From contig BFEA01000258.1 of NCBI GenBank assembly GCA_003427395.1, forward strand, positions 1,102,973 to 1,150,162: a DNA stretch of 47,190 nucleotides, given 5' to 3'. Shown here piece after piece: positions 10,700 to 22,645 of this stretch. The position numbers and the translations under genes were made by a program. The DNA is from Chara braunii. Taxonomy: Eukaryota > Streptophyta > Charophyceae > Charales > Characeae. Below the pieces are notes generated by a model. The model worked only from the letters and a program-made list of their open reading frames with translations, was not told the DNA's origin and ran no database searches. Position 1 is the stretch's first letter. Each line of letters starts with the position of its first letter.

Positions 10700-12200
10700 C
10701 GTGTCGGGGATTGCCCGAACACTTTCTACTCCCGTCAGTTACTGCCTACCAAGATAAACTACACTTCCGATGAATGTGAGGTTCTCGGGGTAGTTTATGC
10801 TATCGATACTAATGTCATTATTTGAACAGGGCGCCCTTCACGGTGCGCATAGACAACTTTGTTGTCCAAATTTTCCTCACGAAGCTCAAACTTTCTCCTC
10901 GATAGGCGCACTGATGGTGTATTTTATCCAAATTCAATTTCACCACTCGGACTATCAAGGGTGAAACGAACCTCGTCGTCGATGCTTTATCCCACCGTCT
11001 TGATCACAATCACAAACCCATCCACCTTACTACCATCTCGGTCAACTTCGTTGATCAGTCGGTGATCGACGCATACAGTCTGGACTATCACGACATCCAC
11101 GAAACACTGCATAGTGACAAGACTGTTCCTTCATACTCCCTTGGTGAGAACGGTCTCATGTACTAACATGGTAGATTTGGTCAGCTAAAACCACGTAACT
11201 GCGTTCCCTTCATTGGATAAATTTGTGTGCAAGCCATAACCGAGTTCCATGACCAGGTAGGTGTCAGTTATATGGGTTTCCACAAGACGTTGGTCCGTGT
11301 TTGTTGCCTATATGTCTGCCCTGAGAGCACGAAATTCGTCGGGAGCTATGTCCAGGAGTGTCCATATGGGTTACTTCAACATCTACCCATACCTGAGGGT
11401 CGTTGGCAGTCCATCTCGATGAATTTTGTTGGTCCCCTCTGCCTTCCCATTGAGTGTGATCATTATGCTATCTTGATTGTCGCCGATCGCTTTACAAAGT
11501 GTGCAGATTTCGTTTAGTGCGACTATCGTATTAGCGCTCGTGAGGTCGCTGGCATCGTTTTCGACCGAGTTGTGAGAGATCATGACTTACCTCAGAGCAT
11601 CATCTCCTATCATGACCCACGTACATTTTCACGACCCCTACACGAGGTGCACGGATCCCAGCTCCACTTCTCGTCGTCTTTCCACCATCAGACAGATGGT
11701 CCAACTGAGGTCACCAATAAAACTCTCAGTCATAGTCTTTGATAGTTTATTAGGGATGACCAACAGTTGGACTTACACTTAGCCCACACGGAGATTGCGT
11801 ACAACCACGTTGTTTTGCCAAAACTAAGGTCACCAATAAAACTCTCAGTCATAGTCTTTGATAGTTTATTAGGGATGACCAACAGTTAGACTTACACTTA
11901 GCCCATACGGAGATTGCGTACAACCACGTTGTTTTGCCAACCACAGGGATGTCGACATTCTATTGCGACCTCGATTACGACCTTTGCATACCCGCAAATT
12001 TTATGCACCAGTCGTGGTTGCGCTAGACACTCGTTGTCATGCTATTGACGCCTGGATCTCACACATGGTAGCGATTATGAGGCGCGAACACGAGAGTCTA
12101 CCCATCTCCCAGACTCGCATGACCTCACGAGCAAACCGATCATGAATGGACCATCCATTCAAAGTCGGTGACGATGTCGGTGTGAATACCCTTACAAGGG
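10700..12200 (+). pseudogene. Ty3/gypsy pol remnant, catalytic residues lost
   Basis: From 10718 the frame reads NTFYSRQLLPTKINYTSDE then CEVLGVVYAID, the Ty3 RT/RNase H junction. FTVRIDN (10837) and, near 10981, VVDALSHR continue RNase H. Integrase follows: zinc finger region FHDQVGVSYMGFHKT (from 11244; the usual CxxC is altered to CPYG), core WQSISMNFVGP (11404) where the first catalytic Asp is Asn (11422-11424), ADRFTKCADFV, then SIISYHDPRT where the second catalytic Asp position is Tyr (11608-11610), then HHQTDGPTE with the Glu kept. HPFKVGDDV (about 12150) opens the C-terminal domain. Stops interrupt it at about 10825, 11515 and 11740. Family assignment is secure; activity is excluded. 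Confidence 0.85.
11709..11938. repeat. 119-bp tandem duplication inside the Ty3 integrase
   Basis: Sequence beginning GGTCACCAATAAAACTCTCA occurs at 11709 and 11828, near identical, ending GTTGTTTTGCCAA in both. The period is not divisible by three, so it also shifts the frame. The high identity against the decayed surroundings suggests a recent event or an assembly duplication. Confidence 0.92.
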
Positions 12201-12230
12201 TATCCGCCCTGGTTTTTGCAAGTGTCAGAA

Positions 12231-13760
12231 AGTAAGTGGTTTAAGATCTGAGTACATCGCCCAGGTTGTGGCAGTGTCTGTTGTTTACGCTTACTGAATG
12301 GTTAGAGCAGAGAGTGTGTGGGCGCGCAGAATTAAAACGCACATAATCTGTTTTTCTTTTTGATGATTGTGAACCCGACGTTGGTTGTCGGCTAAGTTTT
12401 TAGTTCTGATTAAACTAGGACTAAATGATATTTTATTTCGACTAATACGTTTGACTGCGGTGTGCGCGCCGTATAGAGAACGGCTTCGGCGATAGTGCGA
12501 CATTTACTAATGGTCAAAATATGCGAGGGAGTAGACGTGCGGTAGGGCACGAGGTTTGGCGGTTGTGGACTAGTTGATAGGCCGAGGTGTGGCTGTGGAA
12601 CATTTCATCGAGCACCGTGTAGTATCCGTTTATACAGGTGTCTGCTAGTAATAGACTCGGCCTTAGGCCTAACACTATTGGTTACGGTATTGAACTTTTA
12701 ACCAGGAGATTCAAAGGTTGAGACCGGCCGACGACGGCGAAGGAGCGTTGGAGCAGCGTGGAGGAGTCTAGGGGTTGAGGACCCGACGGGGCTATCCCCC
12801 TTGGTTTTGCCGTCAGCGGAGTCCGAGCGGCACCAACGGTTCCTTTTTCTCGTCAGTCGCTCTCTAACGACTAAAGTTTTCTAAGTATTTTATTATTTAT
12901 TGTCATTATTATTATTGTTATCTTTATGCTCCGGCGTTCCTTGACTCAGATGCGACGATGGATTTAAAGGTCGTCACGACAGTCCAGGACCTTGAGCACA
13001 CGCCTCTTTTGGCAGACCCGTTTGGGTTTCTGCGAGTGTTCGGGGTTGCCGGTGGAATTTCTTTATCCTGCCTGTCTTGAAACACGGACCGAAGAAGTCA
13101 ACGTGTGTGAGAGTGGTGGGGTCAGTGGTCGTGGTCTCCTTCGCTTCCTAATTGGAGAGTGCCGATAGAGGGACTGCAGCCCGAGGGTGGCGGGGGTCGC
13201 TGCGGGTGCACCGTCCACCAGCTATGATCCTCTGTGAGAGGTTTGAGTGTGGGCATGCCCGTTGAGACATGAAGGATGGTGGCCCATGACTGGGTGCAAG
13301 AGGGCGAGCACATCAGGATGGGGTTCGCAAGAGGTAGCGGTCATTCTCGGGGAACCTTTTTCACTACAGTCTTCAAGGTTCTCATTTGAGTATGTGCTAC
13401 TACTGTCAGGATCTACACCGAGCCCCGCTTCACCTGATTCATGCGGCAGGTCGCTCAGTAGGCCCGGAGCCCTCCAACCCATCACAAGTGTCGGGCTCAC
13501 TACGACGGCTGAGTATAGGCAATGAGAGTCAGCGCTGTTAGGTTTTCAGGGCCGGCTATTTCGGCAGGGTAAGTTACTAGGCACTCCTGAGCGGGTTTTG
13601 ACTTCCATGACCACCATGCTGCGGACTGTATTAACGCATAGGTTGGTGGCGAGTGGCAGCGTGGTGAAGAGCGGTGAAGAGAAGTATCACGGTAAAGATT
13701 GGCCACTATTGGGAGTGGTGCTAGCGGAAATTGTCAGGAGCTGCAATAACGAAGGTAGGC
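12231..13760. other. Stretch without recognised gene
   Basis: GC-richer than the flanks. Open frames on the minus strand (13122-13500) carry no motif I know. It may be internal or LTR sequence of retroelements. An ATT-rich run lies at 12885-12925. Confidence 0.4.
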
Positions 13761-13785
13761 GGGGGGCGGGGGGCGGGAGGCGGGG
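13761..13785 (+). other. G-quadruplex-type motif
   Basis: Runs of 6, 6, 3 and 4 guanines separated by loops of one to four bases. This meets the usual G-quadruplex pattern on the plus strand. No adjacent gene suggests a role. Confidence 0.6.
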
Positions 13786-14301
13786 ATGAGCTAAGTGAAC
13801 CTGGCGCGGAATCGCGCCAGGGTACGTTCAGAAACGAGGCAACAGAAAGCAGCAATGGCGGACATGAGCGAGAGTCGGGCAAGAGCAGAGATGTCGTTGT
13901 TAATCCAATTCTTGACGGAATTGGCCAGAGTAAGCATCGATTTGAGGGCTTTAGTCCCTGGCGAATCAATTGATGAGGTCAGAATGTAAGAAAGGTTAGT
14001 AGATTAAGAGGTTAGCAGAGAAAGTAGTGCACAAAGATGTAGCGATGGCGGAGCAGCGAAGGAGAATGGCGGAAGGAAATATAAATAACTCGCCCGACTA
14101 TTGATGAAATCGGGCGAGGGAAGATGTAAACTAGAGATTATATGGCCTGGCGAATCCGTTGGTAGATTCAGTCTTGATAATAGGTTAGTAGAATCGGAGC
14201 TAATGGAGAAACGGGGTGTGTGGGGATATCGCCGAAAGTGTCGAAAAGGGAAAAAGACGAGGAGGAAACGGGATTTTTCGCTCGATTCCGAGCGGACTTG
14301 A
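13786..14301. other. Purine-rich stretch without recognised gene
   Basis: A short plus-strand frame at 13855-13989 reads MADMSESRARAEMSLL and onward. CCTGGCGAATC appears in it and again near 14147. No family recognised. Confidence 0.35.
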
Positions 14302-14873
14302 GAAAGAAAGGATGTTGGACATGGCTTTGGGGACGCTGCGAGCGGGTTGGTGAAGTTAGAGTTGGGAAAGGGGTTGTAGGTTATGTGTTATAGCGAGTAT
14401 AGGCTACGCAGGGGAAAGTAGTTCGTTGTCACGAAAACATGAAGTGAATCTAACTGCAACAGATTCATTCGATTTCACACAACCTATCGATAATAGTAGC
14501 ATGGAGTGAACCGCAAAGTTAGATACTTACATGTTGACAAGTGCATAGCTTATCCTAACGACGGAGTAGTCTCCCTGCATCTTCCTGGAAAGAAAGGATG
14601 TTGGACGTGGCTTTGGAGACGCTACGAGCGGGTTGGTGAAGTTAGAGTTGGGAAAGGGGTTGTAGGTTATGTGCTATAGCGAGTATAGGCTACGCCGGGG
14701 AAAGTAGTTCGTTGTCACGAAAACATGGAGTGAAACTAACTGCAACAGATTCATTCGATTTCACACAACCTATCGATAATAGTAGCATGGAGCGAACCGC
14801 AAAGTTAGATACTTACAAGTTGACAGGTGCGTAGCTTATCCTAACGACGGAGTAGTCTCCCTGCATCTTCCTG
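14302..14873. repeat. 286-bp tandem duplication
   Basis: Copies at 14302-14587 and 14588-14873 have the same length and begin GAAAGAAAGGATGTTGGAC and end GCATCTTCCTG. Differences are scattered substitutions only. Each copy contains TTAGATACTTACA and two near-matching segments ATTCGATTTCACACAACC. Unit type unknown. Confidence 0.95.
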
Positions 14874-16559
14874 CACACGTGGCTAGAAAGCAAAGTTTTT
14901 CTCCTTGTTCGAGCGGAAGGTTCATCCTTGATGATATATTTGGCTACCAGTGGGACGAGGCCAACACTGCGCCTCGTGTTTTTCGGAGTTGACATCGTCG
15001 GACAATAGCCATGAGGCTCGACGTGATGAACCACGCTCATCCTGGCGAGAGCATTTTCGGGATGGGCATTTTCATCAATCACATGGTCGCCGTTGTACCT
15101 TGCTGTCGCTGGTCGCCAGGTTGTCGCAAGCCATTATCGTGTTCCATCGAGCTTATGATCTTTGTGCCAGCACGCCGAACCCCTGTCTTGAGCTTTGTCT
15201 GAACTTGCCCATGTGAATGACCAGGTACATTCGTGTCGCAGGGGAAGCTGCAAACACATGTAGGAGGAGGGGAGAGGAGACAAGTTGTATGCTCACCGGA
15301 TATGGATGACAGATGCGCCTTCCCCTGTCTTAGCAGAAAAATCATTCTCAAGTTGGGCGGAGGAAGGGTAAAGCATTTACCTGGCGAAAACTGTGCTCAT
15401 GAATATTATCAAACTCGAAACAGTAGTCACCCTCGACCTCAACATCAGGGTCGTACCACTCGCCTCGGTGCTTGTTGCTACTATGGTGATAGTCAACCCC
15501 CTCATGCGGTGATCTCACTCTTACATGAGTCCAAAAACCTCTCTCTCTATTTTCCTTTGAGCCTGTGAAGGTTCATTGCCATCTAGGCCGTTGTATTGTT
15601 GCTTGATGCCATACAACTTCTCGATACGATCCTACGTATTGCGGCCTCTTTGTTCGCAACCCCTCCCCACCATGAACTATCCACCTGACTTCCATCAAGC
15701 CTGGCCATGCAAACGACCAGGGGAGTTGTATACTGAGAATTAATGTTAAAGAGGAGAGCGGAAGTGACGGAGGGAGGAGGGCAGGGTGGAATAAAGAGGT
15801 ACGAGTGCAAGATGTGGTTTTGAGTTTTAGATTTAGGAGAACACTTAGAGGAAGCAGAGTCGGGTATTGATTTCGATCGAGTAATGCTGCAGTTTAGGTT
15901 GGTGATGGTAAATGTAAAGTTGTTGTTGTATGGCGACGCACTTTTTCTTCGTTGAATCTGTTGCATTTTGTTGTTGTGGCACGAGGTGTCGATGTTGCTG
16001 CATACGTTTGTTGATAATAACCAGCGCTGTGTCTTGTTGAGTGAGTGGGACTGGGGCATATTGCTCTACGTCTGTCTACGTTTGGATAGAGGAGTCTATT
16101 CGAACATTGTCCTTGTAGGCCTTGTGGTGGCAGTTTGGTTAAAGGGAGAGACGTCATTAGGAGATCATCGGGCCGTGAAAGGGGGATTTTGCGGCGATAC
16201 AGAGAGTCGTTCAAAAGTCAACGGTAGGCAATTGGACTTCAGTTTGACCTCAATTGACCAAGTTGTTGCGCGTTTTGACCATCATTGCGGGGCCATTAGG
16301 CGCATGAAGGTTTCCAAACCCTCTCCTGAGAGTTGAGTCAGTCCCTCCTCTATATCTCGAGAGTCTGAAACCCCTCCTTCTACCTTTCTTTATCTCAATC
16401 TAATCCTGTTCAGAAAGGAAGGCAGCAGACGGGATTAGAACCCGTAAGAACGCATCAAGACTATGTCGGGAGTCTGCCCCCTGCTTGTGGAAGCTCTGCC
16501 GAAACTCAGGAGGAGTTTTGGAGACAGGGAACCGAGAGGTAACGATTGTTTTTTTCTAT
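14874..16559. other. Stretch without recognised gene; weak tRNA-like arm
   Basis: No convincing gene. At 16429-16445 the minus strand reads ACGGGTTCTAATCCCGT, a perfect 5-bp stem with a 7-nt loop like a tRNA T arm, followed by CTGCTGCC. An upstream GGCAGAG could pair as acceptor, but the anticodon arm is poor, so this is at most a tRNA relic. Confidence 0.35.
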
Positions 16560-17750
16560 AAACCCAGTTATAACCTTTATCTGTACTTCTCGCTACAATT
16601 TGACTGATTATATTGTGTGTATCGCATATTGACTTTGGGTTTGACTTTCAAGACACAAACGAGACTTAAGTAAATGAATGTTTGTGCAACAATTTATTTT
16701 TATTATTTTACTGAAAGCAGATTGTGAAAAGGGTATGCATTAGGAGGGAGGCTAGGAGGAAGGTGGTCTTGTATGCGTTTGTTTGGGTCAATCAAGGGTT
16801 GGGTAAGTCTCCTTTAGTTTTGAGGGTTCAGTGTTATGTTTATTTTTTATTGTCTGGAGAACGAGATAACTTGAAGTTTTCATAAGTTTGAATGGTCTGG
16901 TTGCTCTAACTTGTGAGGGTTGTTTGTGACTTCCTTTCCAAGGACCAAGAAGGTTTCCATAAATTTAAATGTCTTGGTTGTCTTGTTTCATTTAGGGTTT
17001 CTCATGTTTTATTAGTTTCTGAAAGGAGTTGAACATGTTCCATAAGTTTTTATGACTCTAACTCTTTTTGTTTATTATGAGGGAAAATCGGGCAAAAGAC
17101 TGGACAACTTTCTACAAGTTTGGATGGTATGGTCTGGAACCACACAAATGATGAAACCAGAACGGGTAAATTTGTCTATATGGTTATACTATTCTACTTA
17201 CTAACAGACTAGTCAGATATGTTTTCATAAATTTGGATAGTCTGACTATAGCTTATCACCAATTGAAGAGAGTATAAGTTAAGAATAAACTTGCGGTAAA
17301 GAGGGACACGCTAAACCTTGTTTCTAAGTTGAACGGTTCATTCATATGTTGTCTTAAAAGACTAAGTGCATAAAATTATATATAACTAAGATATTATAAA
17401 TAGTTTCGGGCGACTAGGTTGGACGGCTTAGTCACATACCCAAGGAAGATAAAATTTGTGGTGCCCTGTGTTGTGTATATCCAATGGCCGAGCTAGACAG
17501 GTTTTCATAAGTTTGGATAATCTGGTTTTACAGCCTGTGTAAGTAAGGTATAAGGGACAAATTATTAAAAGACGTTGAACGATTGTTTGACAATTTTCAA
17601 CATTAGGGTTGGTGAGAGTACTTACCATTGTGGTTTGGCCTTGCATGTGGTTGGGTGAGATCTGCGTAGTCTGAATTTCAGTTTGACAGATAGTTACTTT
17701 AGTTGCTCGACACTTGCTAGAGCTGAAGAAGTTAGTTCAATTTCTCGATT
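16560..17750. repeat. Degenerate array with CATAAGTTTGGATRGTCTGG motif
   Basis: Variants of this phrase occur near 16880, 16955, 17037, 17110, 17224 and 17505, with irregular spacing. The array leads directly into the 1.8-kb repeat copy that starts at 17751 and may be the outer part of the same element. Confidence 0.5.
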
Positions 17751-19591
17751 TTATAAGCTAACTTTATTTTTACTTAGGTTAATTCTCATATTTTCTGGGA
17801 TCATTTATGATAGTTGGTTTTGTATAAGTTTTGGTAAGCTACATTCTTTACGAGGCACGATGCCGAAATTTCTACAAAACCAAAAAGTGTGTCAAATTTT
17901 ACTTTCAAAAGTTCAATATTTTTATCTAAGTTTTATCTTTGACTTAGTAAAAATCTGGAAAGTCTTCTTTTATACGGAAAGTGTTGCCAAAAGTGTTACT
18001 AATTCAGGGAGTTAGATCAAATTTGACTTAGAAAAGTTAAAGATTATTTCAGAGTTTAAATTTAGCTTTGTATAAATTTAAAAAAACTATCTCTCCTACG
18101 GGAGTGTTGCTGAAATTTCTACAAATTTAAAGAGTTAGTTAAATTTTGTCTTAATAGAACTCAAGTTTTATGTTTGAGCTCATATTTCAGTTTTCATATC
18201 ACAGCTAGTATAAATTCTGAGAGGGCATTTTTCCTACGGGAAGTGTTGCCAAAAGCTTTTTAGCTTGAAGGACTTAAATTATATTTTGACAGGTGGTGAT
18301 TCTGACAATCCACCCTACATAAGGGAGATGTTGTCAAACATCTACCTTTCTTTGGACGTTGACTTAGAGATAGGCTTTGACTTAGGCATGAGAGCACTTT
18401 GAGAGAGATATGGGGATTTATTCTCCATACACTTATAAGTTTAAGATGAGAACTGACATCTCTTGTGTTACATGTCCTCTTCATCGTTTCGATTCAGGAT
18501 TGGACTAGTTTCAGCTTGATCCTAAGAGGATCATCTTCTATTATTACTGATAACAGGTCGATTATCGATTCGTCGGTGTATGATTCAACTCCAACGCGCT
18601 CTCGCCAACTCAACCTAAAAGTTTTTGTCATGTGGTTTGAATTTTTTCGTTTGAGTTTTCATCCAAACTTTATGAAATTGTTATTTAACAAAGATACTGA
18701 TTGTTTTTATTTATGGAAGGTTGGACAGAGGCTGGTGTTTGTATGGCTAAAAATAAAAGGTATGAGCGCAAAGAATGGTTGAAGTGGACCTCGTGTAGTG
18801 TGTGAATTTTGGTTAAATCTATTATGTGATTGCAGGTATGTTTTGTGGTTCCAACTTTGGATTTGATTTGTCTACGATCACACATATATATGGCTGAAAG
18901 GAGTCTCACTGTGATTGTGAGAAGTAATCATCTCATATTATAGACCCCTTATATATATATATATATGAATATATATATATATATATACATAAATATGTGC
19001 CTTCAGTGTTCATGCGACCTACTGTGACCGTGCGTAAAGGTTAAACAAATTATGCTTTGAGAGAAAACGAAAATCAACTTTTACCTTTCTGATTTTTATA
19101 ATTATTATAGTTGAACGTTGTATTCCGTAGCAGTCGTCAAAGTCAAACCCCTTGAGTCCTCTCCAGACCCTGGATGATGGAGTTGGTCTCCAAGGCAATA
19201 AGAAACGATTGTTACCACATGTATAAACCTGTATACCACTCACTCTTCACGGGGTGCAGAAGAGGGTGTGGTTCTCAATCGTACTTGGCGGTTGTCTAGC
19301 GTCGAGAGATTAACCCCTCAAAGCGCGTATCAGCCGACCCTTGAGTGTCGAAAGCGACCCTCGAGATTATCGAGGATCGCGTGACTATGGGTACTACATA
19401 GTACGTCATCATTGCGACCGCTTGTGTAAGCATGCATTGCTAGTCGATATGAGAAGGTCATGCAACCGAACAGTTTTATACTAAGTCTCGCGCGTGTCGC
19501 TCAACCGATTTCCGAATCAGAAGGTTCTGGGTTGGATAAAAAAAAAGACTAGTAGTGTTGTTGTTTGTTTGAGTGTGTTTTTAATTTTATG
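17751..19591 (+). repeat. Long dispersed repeat, copy A
   Basis: The block from TTATAAGCTAACTTTATTTT to TTTTTAATTTTATG matches 26835-28634 in order and orientation with scattered differences. Inside, a 120-bp-scale subrepeat recurs with the phrase TACGGGAAGTGTTGCCAAAA (near 17865, 17975, 18097, 18237). An AT microsatellite is at 18950-18988. Near the end (19485-19537) a tRNA-like stretch reads CGATTTCCGAATCAG then AAGGTTCTGGGTT and runs into A9. No protein domain found. It could be an LTR or a large non-autonomous element; TG...CA ends are not seen. A minus-strand frame at 19019-19243 is conserved in copy B but this follows from the overall identity. Confidence 0.9.
18950..18988. repeat. (AT)n microsatellite
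   Basis: Nearly pure AT alternation broken by one GA. The matching tract in copy B is shorter. Confidence 0.95.
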
Positions 19592-20019
19592 TTTTAAAGC
19601 GTGGTGTAACGGGTGGTGAGTGGGATGCGTCCTAGTCGACTGACGATGAGTCTCGCTTGGAGCTTCAACCCCCCAATGCGTCGGTTCGTATTATGTGGGT
19701 CCTATAGTGGTGTGAGACTGTGCGTACCCTCTATGCTATAGTGTATGAGAAACGCCCTCGGTTGTCTTACATCTGCGATTGCAACTGATTAGCTTTCGTA
19801 CTATAGACTGGTAGCTCGACGGGGATACGCCCACCGAAGGGAGGTGACAGCTCCCGCGGGTGGAGGTAAAGTTGTACCTCGCGTAGGCCCTATCCTGTCG
19901 TAGAGGCTCGTGAGAGGTATGGCTGACGCACTCGGCCGGAATGGCTGCAAAAACTCTATTTAAGTATTGCGAGTAAACCAACTTTTGCACGACGCGGCCA
20001 GGAGGTTCCCGCCTTCCAT
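19592..20019. other. Stretch without recognised gene
   Basis: GC-richer sequence between the 1.8-kb repeat and the second Ty3 fragment. No domain identified; may be eroded retroelement. Confidence 0.4.
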
Positions 20020-20460
20020 GAGATCGAAGCGCTCGACAACGATGTGCTCATCGATGCATGTCACTCAGACTTGTAACTCGAAGTGGATACACTTCTTAAA
20101 TTTTGGCGTCGCTTTTTCGGCCCATGCCGCATCCTTCAAGGTTCTGGTTCTGATATGGTCGCTAGTCTGATTGCTTTCATGTGAAGTTGCCTGATTACCT
20201 TGAACAGACTTGCGTACACGATGTTTATCACTGTTTTTTACTAAGTCTTTATCGGCGTCCTAGCGATTCGCGGACGCCCTTACAAGCGCCCTCCATCTAT
20301 CATGGCGGATGGTCACGAGGAGTTTATCGTTCCGACATTAGATCTCACGGAGTTACCGACTATACCCCTCCACTCATCGAGTACTTGGTGCGTTGGAAAG
20401 ACGATCATGAGGAGGAGGCTACTTGAGAGTCTCTCAAGCACTTGGAGCACATCCGAATGT
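20020..20460 (+). pseudogene. Ty3 chromovirus integrase C-terminus with chromodomain
   Basis: In shifting frames it reads NDVLIDACHSDL, RRFFGPCRILQGSG (GPY/F module, from 20107), KLPDYLEQTCVHDVYHCFLL (from 20184), LYRRPSDSRTPL, DGHEEFIV and EYLVRWKDDHEEEAT (20379-20423) then ESLKHLEH. The last block is a chromodomain, the targeting module at the integrase tail of chromoviruses; the Trp normally following EEAT is a TGA stop (20424-20426). At least two frameshifts occur. It overlaps in domain content with the end of the 10.6-12.2 kb relic, so it is a second element rather than its continuation. Confidence 0.82.
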
Positions 20461-21260
20461 AGGTACGTGCATATGATCGTGCTTGTCGTGCTGAGATATT
20501 TGTTCCTACTCAAGTGACTATCCGTCTTCCTCCTCCTCTGACTGAGGAGATTGTTGAGGACGAGCCCGCTCCTTCTAAGACCGTTCTTCAACAACAGACA
20601 AACGATTTAACGCGTCCACAACGCACTTGTCGTTGCCCTCGACGTCTCCACGACTGACACTCTTATCACGTACCTAATTCCTACTACTAACTCACACTAT
20701 TAGGTACTTCATCATCAACTTATTTCGGATGTCTGCATTTTGTGGTTTCCCTTCGACATCGACTCTCTCACTTCATCGACGTCATCGACCACCTCGACGA
20801 CTTCAACTTCTTTGTCAGCTTTAGCTACTTTGGACGTGATTACTTCATGCCACTACTCCACCTTGTGCATTCCTTTGTATGAGTCGCATGATGGTTCTCA
20901 CTTAGCTGGTTCTCCCTGAGTTGGACTCTCCCTTGGTATCGCATAGGCATTGGGACCGTAACGTTATCTTGATTTCCCTGCTCCAAGATCTGGTTTTCTC
21001 CCTACACGTGAGTTGTATGCATGTTTTCCTCACCCACTACCCTCACCACCTTAATGTCGATCATTGCATGCCTTCAGTTAGGCATATCTCCACCGTATTC
21101 CATACTTCCCTTTCATGATCGACTTTGTATGCTATCACCCTTTTGTCGAACATTACCTGCCTTGATGGTCTATCTGTTAGGATCATAAGTTTTGTTTCAC
21201 TACCATTCCCCCGCCCTGAGTCTGATGACCTATCCCATATTTTTGTCTGACTTTTTTTAG
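20461..21260. other. Probable 3' region of the chromovirus, no gene seen
   Basis: CT-rich sequence directly downstream of the chromodomain. It may be untranslated or LTR sequence, but no LTR pair or polypurine tract was identified. Confidence 0.4.
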
Positions 21261-21768
21261 GAAATTCGATTCTTCGGCTACATTCACCCCCTCTGAGATC
21301 ATTTTTAGTGTTTTAGCGACACAACATTATTTTGTGACAAGTTGTTATTTTTTCCTTCCAGCACTGAGGCAGTTGCCTCTAAGACTTTAGAATTGTATCC
21401 TGCCTGTGGGAAATTCGATTCTTAGGCTGCATTCACCCCCTCGGAGACCATCTCACTTTTAGTGTTTTAGCGACACAACATTATCTTGTGACATATTGCT
21501 ACCTTTTTTTCCAGTACTGAGGCAAGTTGTCTCTAAGACTTTATAATTGTACCATATTGCTACCTTTTTATCCAGTACTGAGGCAAGTTGCCTCTAAGAC
21601 TTTAGAATTGTACCCTGCCTGTAGGAAATTCGATTCCTGGGCTGTATTTACCACCTTTGAGACCATCCCACTTTTAGTGTTTTAGCGACAAAACATTATC
21701 TTATGACATATTGTTATTTTTTCCTTCCAGCACTGAGGCAATTGCCTCTAAGACTTTAGAATTGCACC
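21261..21768. repeat. Three-copy tandem repeat of about 150 bp
   Basis: Copies start at 21261, 21410 and 21625 with GAAATTCGATTC. Each holds TTTTAGTGTTTTAGCGACA and CTCTAAGACTTTAGAATTG. The second copy carries an internal extra duplication of about 66 bp (ATATTGCTACCTTTTT repeated). Noncoding in appearance. Confidence 0.93.
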
Positions 21769-22412
21769 CTGCTACATTTCATTTTCTCCTTTTAGCTAGG
21801 ATGTGTATATCATACATTTGCTTTTGCTTTGACATTATGTGGTGTAAGCTTCATCACATGGACTCTGCATGGAGCTTGCTCCACATTGTAAATTTATCAG
21901 CGTTATTGTTGCAGAGTTCCGTTGCTTTTACGGAAGCGTGTTTATGACTCTCACGATCCACTACAAGTCTGAGGATCGTGCAGTATGCCTTTGACTAGTT
22001 TGGCCTAGAACTAGGGTTGTAGGTACCGTGTGCTTATTCAATCCAATACAGTCCTGTTCGGTACCGATATCGATACCAGACCAGTCTAGTCCAACCCAGT
22101 CAGTCCACTGGGGGTATACCCCAGTTGCAGTTTATTTTTTGTCTCTTTCTTCATTTGTACATTTTTTAGTACGTGCGTGTTGAGTCTGGGTTGGAGCTGC
22201 ACTGTCCCTTCCAACTTCATCTCCATCTCCCTCATCCTTTCATCTTGATCCTAACGGACCGTCATCCTGGGGGGTCTGTCACAATACCCAATCATTTTTT
22301 AGTTTCATTAATCGTTTCAAGAAATAAATGGCTCAATATCGATTGCAATATGGGGGTAGAGATGTTGATTCACATTCAGTGTTGTGAGGACTCTCAACTC
22401 TTCTTCAAACCA
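21769..22412. other. Stretch without recognised gene
   Basis: No domain or strong repeat. Short phrases such as GGTACCGATATCGATACC look like degenerate palindromes. Confidence 0.4.
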
Positions 22413-22473
22413 TGAATTATAGCATGGGTCCGTATTTTAACAATTCATGGGTGTACCAATTGAGCAAGGCTCG
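22413..22473 (-). mobile_element. Truncated SINE S1 head
   Basis: The complement reads TTGCTCAATTGGTACACCC, then ATGAATTGTTAAAATAC and GGACCCATG, closely matching the S1 head at 4661-4720. Only the tRNA-like part is present. Confidence 0.65.
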
Positions 22474-22645
22474 TTTTTTTTTTGTTTTTTTTTTTTTGAA
22501 GGGAAACAACCTTGCCATATTATCTTTGAAATGACTAGCACCAGGTAAATTGAGAGTTGTTTCACTCATCTGATGTGGAGCTCGAACTCAGGCCTGTAAT
22601 CAATAGTTTATCGGTGTACTAACTGAGCTACCGGGGGCGCGAACT
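22474..22645 (-). mobile_element. tRNA-derived SINE
   Basis: On the minus strand, an A-box-like TAGCTCAGTTAGTA (complement of 22617-22630), a B-box-like GAGTTCGAGCTC (complement of 22578-22589), a short body, and an A-rich tail (T-run 22474-22496 on the plus strand). Its tail abuts the truncated S1 head, so one inserted next to or into the other. A second T-run (22657-22678) lies just beyond its start. Confidence 0.7.

Larger units (their letters stand above)
10640..12230 (+). mobile_element. Ty3/gypsy retrotransposon relic (RNase H and integrase)
   Basis: Domains run in the order reverse transcriptase end/RNase H, zinc-binding integrase N-terminus, integrase core and start of the integrase C-terminus, the normal Ty3/gypsy pol order. 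Gag, protease, the main RT and LTRs are not seen. Several stops and frameshifts and a 119-bp internal duplication show it is dead. It is oriented opposite to the LINE relic immediately upstream. Confidence 0.85.

Noticed and set aside
16421-16500. Functional tRNA gene on the minus strand
   Set aside because: The T arm is perfect but the acceptor and anticodon arms do not form a standard cloverleaf.
10640-20460. The two Ty3 fragments as one element split by a 7.5-kb insertion
   Set aside because: Both contain the start of the integrase C-terminal module (FKVGDDV at about 12150 and NDVLIDA at about 20035), so they overlap rather than continue.
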